Shown piece after piece: positions 15,917 through 23,004 of a DNA stretch of 64,000 bases. The notes under the pieces are model-generated. The model was not told where the DNA came from and made no database searches. It saw only the letters and a list, made by a program, of their open reading frames with translations. How positions within the stretch are numbered: the stretch's first letter is position 1; each line of letters opens with the position of its first letter. Both the position numbers and the translations under genes were made by a program. Source of the DNA: Sorangium cellulosum (GTDB lineage: Bacteria; Myxococcota_A; Polyangia; Polyangiales; Polyangiaceae). The stretch spans positions 8,200,501 to 8,264,500 of the forward strand of contig NZ_CP012670.1 of NCBI RefSeq assembly GCF_004135735.1, written 5' to 3'.

Positions 15917-18295
15917 TTATAGCGCACCAGAGATCCGCGACCCCTGCAGCGCCTCACGACGTCTCCCCCGACGCCACGCGACCAGGCCAAGGCCGAACAG
16001 CGCGGCGAATTGCCAGCGTTCCGACGAAACACGACTGAGACTGCAGGAACAACCCGAACTGCCCTGGTCCGTGGTGCCACCATCCGCGCCCCCCGATCCA
16101 CCGGAGCTGCCCTCGGACGCGCCGCCAGTCGAACCGCCGCCAGTCGAACCGCTGCCAGTCGAACCGCTGCCAGTCGAACCGCTGCCAGTCGCACCGCTGC
16201 CAGTCGCACCGCTGCCAGTCGAACCGCTGCCAGTCGAACCGCCGCTTTCCGAAGACGAGACGCTATCGCACAGCTTGCCAGTTCCAGGAGGGGGCGAGCA
16301 CACGCCGGCGTCTGGGATGTTTTCACCCGCCGTCCCAGTGAGACGGAAGTAGATGCCGTACCTATCTGCGTATCGCTGATAGTGTGGAGTGAACGTCAAC
16401 GTGCTATCGGAGTCCGTGTTCCGCAGCGTGAATTCCGCCGTGCCCGGGGTTTGAACCAGGTTGTTCTTGATGTCGGCGATCCACTCGTTGATCGTGATGC
16501 CGTTGTTGATACCGATGGTGTCTTTGATGATGACACCAGGGGGAATAGTAGCCTTCTCAGATGCCCACTGGGGCTCCGACAGCATCCTTTCCGTCCCGAG
16601 ACCGGCGCTCAGGACGATCGGTCCGTAGACGAACGCCACTGCATTGGGGTTGTCGGGAAGTCTCGACACCTTCACCTCCATTGGCAGCGTGAGCTCCACC
16701 TTGTCTCCGGGCTTCCAGGTGCGACCTACCGTAAGGTAGCCGTTCGCTTCCGTTGCGTCGCATGCCTGACCGTTGACCGTAATCGTCACGGGCTGGCACC
16801 AAGCAACCCAGGACGGCTTTCTGAAGTTGATCGTGACCGCATCGGCCGGGGCAGCGGTAATCTCGAAAACCGCCTTGTTGGAAAGAGGGAAATTGGAGGT
16901 CTGTTTCAACGACAGACCCCGCGCGGACCAAGTCAACGTCGAGCTGAGGAACATGTTGACGTACAGATCCGTGTCGTCATGGAAGTACAAGCTGTCATTG
17001 AGCTTGGTATAGTTCTCCATACCGGTTCCGTTGCAGCACCAGAAAGTGTCCTCCGGTTTGCCGAACACCTTGAAATACCCTGTTCCCATGGGTTTGAAGT
17101 AGGTCGTCATTCCATTCGTCGGATTGACGGCAGACATGATTTCGTTGATATGGGTCTGCTCGTAGTAGTCGGCGTACTTGACGTCCCCCGTGGCTTTGAA
17201 GAGCCCTCTCGAGAGCTTCAACATGTTGTACGCGTTGCACGTTTCGTTGTTCACATTGTCCCTTTGCGCGTCCAACTGCCTGGGTTCGTGAAAATGCTCG
17301 AGTTGGCTATTCCCACCGGTGACATAGGTGTGATCCCTCAACACGATGGACCAAAACTGTTCTGCCGCGGTGTAGTAGAACTTCTCCGTTTCGCCCAGCG
17401 TCCGATAGCGGTTCAGGGCGCCGATGAACTTGGGGATTTGCGTATTGGCATGCTTGCCTGGCAGGATGTTGTTGCCTTGAGAAATCGGAGTGAAGAGCGA
17501 GTCCTCGTCGAAAACGTGGGCTGCCGTCAGGTGATTGACGTTGTTCGTCAGCCTGTACAGATCGTACAGGCAATCGTTCATGCCGCCGTACTCAACGCCC
17601 AGGACCTTCCTTCGAAGGTCCGCATCCCAGGTTGAGCTGCGATTGTAGGTCCAGTCCCCCAACTTGCTCGCGATTTCGAGGGCTGTCGCATTTCCTTCGA
17701 ACTCGTAGACGTCGATGAGGCCTGCGATGATCTTGTGCATCGTGTACCATGGCGCCCAGCTGGAGCCGTCGGCCTTCCCCTCGATGACGTCGAAATGCGT
17801 CTCCGGCGACGCGAACAGGTATCCTTTAAAATTCGCGTCTTGAAATGATTTCAATTGACTGATCGTGTAGTCGATCTTCTGCGCGATAGCGGCGCTTTGC
17901 TCCGCGTCGGAGCCATTGAGTTGTTTGTACGCTTGCGCCATGGCGGACATGTAGTGGCCTATCGTGTGCCCGCGCAAGAGGCTCCAGCCACCCTCCCACC
18001 CGCCGTAGAGATTGATGCCCGGCGAATTCCCAGGGTCCTTTCCTTGCGACACCGCCTTGAAGCCCGCCAGAAGTCGGTCGGGGTCGAGGCTCATGATGTA
18101 CGCGAGCTCTTTCGAAGAGACGTTCTGGTAGTACGCGTCGGTCACGCTCACCTCGTCCAGTTCGAACTCCTGCAGCTTCTCGACGGAGTCCGCGGCGGAC
18201 GCCACCCCGGGAGTGAGGGCTCCAAACAGAAGCGAAACAGTCAACGCGGTGGCGCCCGAGAGCGAGCGCCGGTACTGCAGGATTCTCTTGCTCAT
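15917..18295 (-). CDS. GH127-type beta-L-arabinofuranosidase, secreted, MYXO-CTERM tail
   Basis: 792 residues from the ATG at 18295, which has AAAGGAG 5 nt upstream; an ATG five codons earlier lacks this. A Sec signal ends at ASA-ADS. The body matches the GH127/DUF1680 family: GGWEGGWSLLRGHTIGHYMS, WAPWYTMHKI, then NNETCNAYNML (Glu351, Cys353) and FWCCNGTGMENY (Cys420, Cys421). These correspond to the Glu and three Cys of the zinc/nucleophile site described for the family. A 15-bp repeat codes a GSGSTGS linker. The C-terminus has CSCSL, a hydrophobic helix and an Arg-rich end, the MYXO-CTERM sorting pattern. It probably removes arabinofuranose from plant polymers. The gene is visibly less GC-rich than its neighbours, which hints at transfer. 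A decayed sugar transporter lies upstream. Confidence 0.9.
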   Translation of the reverse strand: MSKRILQYRRSLSGATALTVSLLFGALTPGVASAADSVEKLQEFELDEVSVTDAYYQNVSSKELAYIMSLDPDRLLAGFKAVSQGKDPGNSPGINLYGGWEGGWSLLRGHTIGHYMSAMAQAYKQLNGSDAEQSAAIAQKIDYTISQLKSFQDANFKGYLFASPETHFDVIEGKADGSSWAPWYTMHKIIAGLIDVYEFEGNATALEIASKLGDWTYNRSSTWDADLRRKVLGVEYGGMNDCLYDLYRLTNNVNHLTAAHVFDEDSLFTPISQGNNILPGKHANTQIPKFIGALNRYRTLGETEKFYYTAAEQFWSIVLRDHTYVTGGNSQLEHFHEPRQLDAQRDNVNNETCNAYNMLKLSRGLFKATGDVKYADYYEQTHINEIMSAVNPTNGMTTYFKPMGTGYFKVFGKPEDTFWCCNGTGMENYTKLNDSLYFHDDTDLYVNMFLSSTLTWSARGLSLKQTSNFPLSNKAVFEITAAPADAVTINFRKPSWVAWCQPVTITVNGQACDATEANGYLTVGRTWKPGDKVELTLPMEVKVSRLPDNPNAVAFVYGPIVLSAGLGTERMLSEPQWASEKATIPPGVIIKDTIGINNGITINEWIADIKNNLVQTPGTAEFTLRNTDSDSTLTFTPHYQRYADRYGIYFRLTGTAGENIPDAGVCSPPPGTGKLCDSVSSSESGGSTGSGSTGSGATGSGATGSGSTGSGSTGSGSTGGGSTGGASEGSSGGSGGADGGTTDQGSSGCSCSLSRVSSERWQFAALFGLGLVAWRRGRRREALQGSRISGAL
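16121..16240. repeat. Eight tandem 15-bp units coding a Gly-Ser-Thr linker
   Basis: Eight units of gcNgccagtcgNacc lie in frame in the GH127 gene and code the linker before the sorting tail. Copies differ only at two positions. Confidence 0.95.
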
Positions 18296-18414
18296 GATAG
18301 CTCCTTTCATATCTAGAATGCGTGGTATCTAGGAAATTCAAAACGAGACTACGCCGCGCCAAACAGCGACGAGGCCTCCTCTTTATTCACTTAGCGACTG
18401 TCGCACCATCGCGA

Positions 18415-18763
18415 TCAAGCACTGCCCAGACCGCTCTTCGGGGTTGGTAAATTAACTATGTGATCGATGCCGATGGGCTGCATGCTGACGAGGAACGCCG
18501 CGCCGCGGGCGAAGAACATGCCCGCGAGCGTCACCAGGAACGGGGGCAGAGAAGACCGATGGCTCAGGTGCCCCGTCATCGCGCCGAACGAGACCGACAC
18601 CGCGAGGCCGATACAGGAGGAGCGCCAGGAGGCCGAGCAAAGTCCAAGCCTCGCGGCGCCCGCGCATGAGCAGCAGGGCGCCGGCGCACCCGATGAAGAG
18701 GAGGATCCCGATGCCCGTGGGATTGGCGTTCGTGGGCGCCGCTTCCATGATCTTTTCAAGCAT
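18415..18763 (-). pseudogene. Remnant of a sugar ABC transporter permease (YjfF/YtfT type)
   Basis: An ATG at 18763 opens a frame beginning MLEKIMEAAPTNANPTGIG with hydrophobic helices, but homology then continues in another frame. There the segment LPPFLVTLAGMFFARGAAFL followed by VSMQPIGIDH closely matches the YjfF permease of the E. coli galactofuranose importer. The frame shifts near 18620 and the product is about a third of the usual 330 residues, so the gene is dead. The start overlaps the end of the ATPase remnant, as in an intact operon. Confidence 0.75.
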
Positions 18764-18968
18764 CGGGCGGAGCCTCCTTCTGATGGGCGATAGCCTGGAT
18801 GATCGACAAGGGCGTCACCGACTCTCCCGCGAGCTCGCCTGCTGCTTGCGGTCCCTCAAGACCGCCACCCTGGAGCAGTTGCGCGCGATCTCCTCGAGCT
18901 CCGACGAGATCAAGACCGTGGCGACCCCCTTCTCGCTGAGCGACTTCGCCAGCGACTGGAATAGACGC
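18756..18968 (-). pseudogene. Remnant of a sugar ABC transporter ATPase, C-terminal end (YtfR type)
   Basis: Only the last 65 or so residues remain: FQSLAKSLSEKGVATVLISS, then ELEEIARNCSRVAVLRDR, a frameshift, and AGELAGESVTPLSIIQAIAH. This matches the end of RbsA/YtfR-type sugar ATPases. It is joined directly to the binding-protein remnant upstream, so a deletion removed the ATPase N-terminal 400 residues, including both Walker A motifs. Confidence 0.75.
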
Positions 18969-18969
18969 C

Positions 18970-19441
18970 GTGCATGGGTTGCACTCGACCGTCGCGTTCA
19001 GCTTCCCCTCCATCCTGGCCTCGAACGCCGGCTTCACGTCGTCGATCGATATCACCAGGATATCCCGCCCGGGCTTCAACCCTGCCGCCAGGATCGCCTG
19101 AATCGCCCCGAGCGCCATGTCGTCGTTGTGAGCGTAGACGGCGTTGATCTCGCCCTTGTGGGCTGAGAGCAGCGTCTCACGGCTTTTCCCTTGGCGCGCG
19201 TGAAGTCACCGCTCTGGCTCGCGATGATCTTCATGTCCGGAGGTTTCGCGATGGCCTCGGCGAAGCCGGTCTTGCGCATCACCGCCACGTCCGCCGCCGG
19301 CGTGCCCACGAGCTCGATGATGCACGCGTTGCCGTTCGTCTGCTTTGCGAGCCACGCCTCGCGGGAGCAGCCGGCGGCGACGGATGCCGAGCCCAGGATG
19401 GCCAGGGACATCCTCCGTGACACGTGGCTTTGAGGGTTCAT
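18970..19441 (-). pseudogene. Remnant of a sugar ABC transporter binding protein (YtfQ type)
   Basis: It starts with an intact lipoprotein-like signal (MNPQSHVSRRMSLAIL, then VAAGC), but jumps to the C-terminal lobe: IIELVGTPAADVAVMRKTGF, MKIIASQSGDFTRAKGK. A frameshift near 19183 follows, and then HKGEINAVYAHNDDMALGAI and LKPGRDILVISIDD. The order and wording match YtfQ, the galactofuranose-binding protein. About 100 residues of the first lobe and the end of the second lobe are missing. It is the first gene of a decayed three-part operon next to the GH127 enzyme. Confidence 0.78.
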
Positions 19442-19751
19442 GCTCCTCAACATAGATTACGCCGTCCCCGACGGTTGTGATCCGGCCACGTCGCAAGCAC
19501 CGCCGGATCTTTGAAGGAATCATCTCCGGTGAACAGCACTCGATATTTCACGACAGCCGCCGAACAAGCGCGGTATGCCGTGTTCTCTGGTGGAGCACCC
19601 TCGGCCCGATGCCAATCCCCATCGTTCAGCGATCGCTTCCGCGACGACCGAGCGAACAGAGTTGGTACAAAAAATCGATCAGACGATGAATGCCTCGGTA
19701 CGCGCGGCGACCCGAGCAAGGCGCAGCCACAAGGATACCCCTCGGCGCAAA

Positions 19752-19765
19752 TGTGAACGATCACA
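19752..19765. promoter_or_regulatory. LacI-type operator-like palindrome
   Basis: TGTGAACGATCACA: 5-bp perfect arms (TGTGA/TCACA) around a central CG step, as in LacI/GalR-family operators. It lies 311 bp upstream of the decayed binding-protein gene. Confidence 0.45.
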
Positions 19766-20129
19766 TGGCCATCGTCAATTCCAATCGACAGGTCCGTAAG
19801 TATCTCGATCCCGAGGGAGCACGAGGCTGGCGGGGCTCCTCCGGAGCGCCGCGGCAAGAGGGGCGGGCGCCTTACCGCGATCATCGCCGGCCCGATCGAC
19901 GAACTCGAAGCCGAGCAGCGCATCGGCAGCTGGCGCGCGACGCGGCGCATGGCGTCCGCATCGCCAGCTCGAGGTCGCGTCGCCGCGCGCCGGTGGTGGC
20001 GGCGCTGCAGCGCCTGTGTGACCGCGACCCGATGCCCGCCCCTCTTGACGCGGCGCTCCGGGAGGAGACCTGTCTGCCATCGGGGCGCGAGGGCGGTCTC
20101 CGGCGGCCGTTTCGAGTTGACATCGCGTT

Positions 20130-20143
20130 TGTGAACGTTCACA
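20130..20143. promoter_or_regulatory. LacI-type operator-like palindrome, perfect
   Basis: TGTGAACGTTCACA is a perfect 14-bp palindrome with a central CG, differing from the site at 19752 by one base. The pair is 378 bp apart and probably binds the same regulator. Confidence 0.5.
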
Positions 20144-20669
20144 CTTTGTCTCGAGGCCCCGCTTCGGCGCTGCCCAGGACTGGTCTCGACTTGGACACTC
20201 TTCTCGTGGAATCCGCGGCCATTGTTACATCAACGAGGACCGACTTTCGGTGGTGTGCGATCGTGCGCCGTGGTGATTTGGCGCTGGGGATAATCGTCCG
20301 CGGTGCGAAACGAAACCGCGCGCGCCCGCGGGCGACCTGAGCTCCGGCGGCATCGACGCGCATCGGAAGGGACCGGCTCCAGGTCACCTGGCACGGGCGG
20401 GCACGGCCACGCTCCACGGAGGGCGCTGGGTCGATGCTGCCGTGCGCGGCAGCGCTGAGGCGTCCGCTACGCCGCGCCGAGGACGATGCCCTTGCGCCCA
20501 CAGGGCGCGATTTCTCATGCAAAATCAGCACTGTGCCCTGGCGACGGGAGGTCTTGAGAGGCGCTCTTCTTATCTCCCCTTCCCTCTGTCCCTTTAGCGC
20601 CCTTTGCGGCCTGGCGTCTTTGCGTTTCACGCTCGCCCCCCCGCAAGGCAGCAACGCCCCTGGCGGCGC

Positions 20670-22163
20670 TCAGCGGAAGTCGTCGACGTTCATGTTGTAC
20701 CGCTTCATCCACCGGTGCACCTGCACGCGATCCCGCCCGAGCACGCGCGCCACCGCGGCGACGTTCCCCTGGTGCTGCACCAGGAGCTGCCGCAGCGCCT
20801 TCTCCCCCGGGGCGGTCCGCGGCGGCAACGGCCCGTTCAGCGCGGATACGCCCTCGCCGTCCGGCGCCGCCTCGTCCTCCGGCGGCGCCGCGGAGGCGCG
20901 GAGCTCCTTCATTGGCGGGGGCCGGGACGCCGTGCTCCGCGCTGCGTACGTCTTCATCCGGTCCCGCATGCTCTCCCCGAGATCCTCGAGCTCGAGCGAG
21001 GCGCCCCGATCCGCCGCGGCCCAGCGCTTGATGAGCGCCTCCACCTCTCGCACGTTGTACGGGAAATCATAGTGGAGCAGGCCCGCCATGAACGCCATGC
21101 TGGGGCGGATCTCCGCCCCGCCGTGGCGTCCCGCCAGCGCGATGCAGAGCGAGAAGATGTCTTCCTTGCGTTCCCGGAGGGGAGGCAGGGTGATGCTGAA
21201 ATCGTTCAGCCGAGCGAAGAGATCCGCCCGGAAGGAGCCTGTCTGCTGGAGCTTGTCGAGATCGCGGTGGGTGGCGGCGACGATCCGGACGTCGATCTGC
21301 TCGGGCTGCGTCGCGCCGAGCGGCGTGATCTCCTTCGACTGGATCACCCGGAGCAGCTTCGCCTGCGCCTCCGCCGGCATGTCCCCGATCTCGTCGAGGA
21401 AGAGCGTGCCCTGATGGGCTGCGCGGAGGATGCCCGCCCGGTCGCGGTCGGCGCCCGAGAAGGCGCCGCGCCGGTGTCCGAAGAGCTCCCCCTCGACGAG
21501 AGCCGCCGGAATGGCGGCGCAGTTGACGGCCAGGAACGGCCCGCTCCGGCCGCTCCACTCGTGGAGCTGCCGGGCGAAGATCTCCTTTCCAGTCCCGCTC
21601 TCGCCGCGGATCAGCACCGAGAGCTCGCTGCGCGCGACCTCGCGCAGCCCCGTGGCAAGGCGCTGGATCTGGTATCCGCCGACGATCCGCCCCGTCGAGA
21701 AGCGCGGCCGGACGTCCGGCGCGGCCGGTTCGTCGAGGTAGGCGCCGTCGATGCGGTAGTGGGCATAGCGCTCGGCGTCGCTCTCGACGAACTTGAAGAT
21801 GGCGTCGCCGATCCGGATCTCGTCGAGGTGCGCGAGGGCCGCCTCCGTCACGAACTCGCCGTTCCGGAGCGTGCCGTTGCGGCCGCCGAGATCGGTGAGC
21901 ACCCAGGCGTCGCCGCGCCGCTCGAACCGCGCGTGCTGCCGCGACGCGGCCCGCGTCGGAACATGAATATCGGCGCCCGGATCCCGGCCAAGGACCGCGC
22001 CCCGCTCGGGCAACGCGTAGGCAGGACGAATCTGCTCGTAGTTGTCGGCGTAGAGCAGCACGATGCCCGCACCTCCCCCCTCGCCACGCGGGACCGGCAT
22101 GTAAATTTGCATCGACGCTGTAGTATCGATACCCTTCGGCCATGATCTGCTGTCGCTGGGCAT
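20670..22163 (-). CDS. Sigma-54-dependent activator with FHA domain
   Basis: About 497 residues from an ATG at 22163; other starts at 22112 and 22100 are possible and none has a clear ribosome site. Residues 35-125 are an FHA phosphothreonine-binding domain (GAVLGRDPGADIHVP, SRQHARF, LGGRNGTLRNG). The AAA+ domain follows: Walker A GESGTGKE, Walker B GTLFLDEIGDM and the sigma-54 contact loop. That loop reads GAFSGA instead of GAFTGA. The C-terminus is a Fis-type helix-turn-helix (GNVAAVARVLGRDRVQVHRW). FHA activators replace the receiver domain by reading Ser/Thr kinase output, which suits a genome with many such kinases. The target genes are not evident. Confidence 0.93.
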   Translation of the reverse strand: MPSDSRSWPKGIDTTASMQIYMPVPRGEGGGAGIVLLYADNYEQIRPAYALPERGAVLGRDPGADIHVPTRAASRQHARFERRGDAWVLTDLGGRNGTLRNGEFVTEAALAHLDEIRIGDAIFKFVESDAERYAHYRIDGAYLDEPAAPDVRPRFSTGRIVGGYQIQRLATGLREVARSELSVLIRGESGTGKEIFARQLHEWSGRSGPFLAVNCAAIPAALVEGELFGHRRGAFSGADRDRAGILRAAHQGTLFLDEIGDMPAEAQAKLLRVIQSKEITPLGATQPEQIDVRIVAATHRDLDKLQQTGSFRADLFARLNDFSITLPPLRERKEDIFSLCIALAGRHGGAEIRPSMAFMAGLLHYDFPYNVREVEALIKRWAAADRGASLELEDLGESMRDRMKTYAARSTASRPPPMKELRASAAPPEDEAAPDGEGVSALNGPLPPRTAPGEKALRQLLVQHQGNVAAVARVLGRDRVQVHRWMKRYNMNVDDFR

Positions 22164-22750
22164 TGCGCGCTGCGATGGTATCAAACACACATCCGGGAAG
22201 CGTAGAATTCGTTTCAGGCGTTGCCCGCGGCGCGGAGCGGTATCCGGATCGCCCCTCTCACCCACCCGCTGCTGAGCCCACCCAGCTTCTCCCACCGCCG
22301 CCGCTCGGCGGCCCCGCGAGGCCACGCCGCAGCGCTCGTCGGGCGCGGGCCGAGGAGGCTCCGCGCGCCCGTCGCGCAGGACGTCGCGGAGCTCGAGGGC
22401 AGAGGGCGAGCGGCGCTACCCGTTGCTCGCCAGTCGCCGGCGGTCGTCCGTTGCTGGCGCTCCGCTGCTCGCTGGTTGGGCGGTCCCGCTGCTCGCTGGT
22501 TGGGCGGTCCCGCTGCTCGCTGGTTGTTGGGCGAATCACCCGCCGCGCGGCCGAGCAGCAGGACACCACGCAATGCGCAAGGAGCGATTGCGATCCGCGC
22601 GGCGTCAGCGCGGGCGATTGAACTTTGCAGTGGACGCGGGCTTGTCGAACCCGGTAGCGTTCTCCATTGTCGTGTCAGGTCCCCCTGGGACAGCTCGCGA
22701 ATCCGCGCGGGACTGTCGATATTGCGACACGGTTCAAGCGGGAGGATGCA
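22164..22750. other. Intergenic region without a supported gene
   Basis: 587 bp between the activator gene and a small secreted-like ORF. It contains the 24-bp tandem repeat at 22463. The open frames here are Arg- and Ala-rich shadows without start signals. Confidence 0.5.
22463..22533. repeat. Tandem 24-bp repeat, nearly three copies
   Basis: Two identical units (cgctgctcgctggttgggcg plus gtcc) at 22463-22486 and 22487-22510, then a partial third with an inserted ttg. Noncoding as far as can be judged. Confidence 0.9.
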
Positions 22751-22966
22751 ATGAGGTATCTCGCTGTGCTCGCCGTCGTGGGCGTGGTCAGCGCGCTCGC
22801 CCCCACGTCGCCGCCGGTCATCGGGATCGATGCCGCCGGGGCGCATGACTGCGCGCGTCAACAGGGCATCTGCACGGAGCCGTCCTCCGGGGAGCACCAC
22901 GAGCTCCTCGTCTTCGTGGGAGAACGGCACCGCCCCGCGGACCGAGAGGCGCTCCCCGGGCGGTGA
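22751..22966 (+). CDS. Possible small secreted peptide
   Basis: 71 residues. The ATG is preceded by GGGAGGATGCA, a strong ribosome site at good spacing. The N-terminus MRYLAVLAVVGVVSALAPTS looks like a signal peptide. The remainder has two Cys (DCARQQGIC) and no known domain. It may be a short exported peptide or a chance frame; only the ribosome site and signal argue for it. Confidence 0.35.
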   Translation: MRYLAVLAVVGVVSALAPTSPPVIGIDAAGAHDCARQQGICTEPSSGEHHELLVFVGERHRPADREALPGR

Positions 22967-23004
22967 GGGGCTCTCCCGCGGCGCCTTGACGCGCGCGCGG
23001 CGGC

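Larger units (their letters stand above)
19442..20669. other. Gene-poor region, about 1.2 kb
   Basis: Several open frames cross here, but none has a recognisable domain, convincing start or myxobacterial codon bias over its length. Base composition is mixed, with AT-richer stretches near 19500-19780. Two LacI-like palindromes lie inside. It may contain a degraded regulator of the dead transporter; I cannot name one. Confidence 0.5.

Noticed and set aside
16010-17635. Plus-strand frame opposite the GH127 gene
   Set aside because: Its beginning is TAASR repeats from the linker minisatellite. The minus strand has signal, catalytic residues and sorting tail.
19447-20142. Minus-strand frame of 231 codons in the gene-poor stretch
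   Set aside because: Some segments look protein-like, but there is no start signal or domain and the composition changes along it. I kept the region as gene-poor instead of calling a gene.
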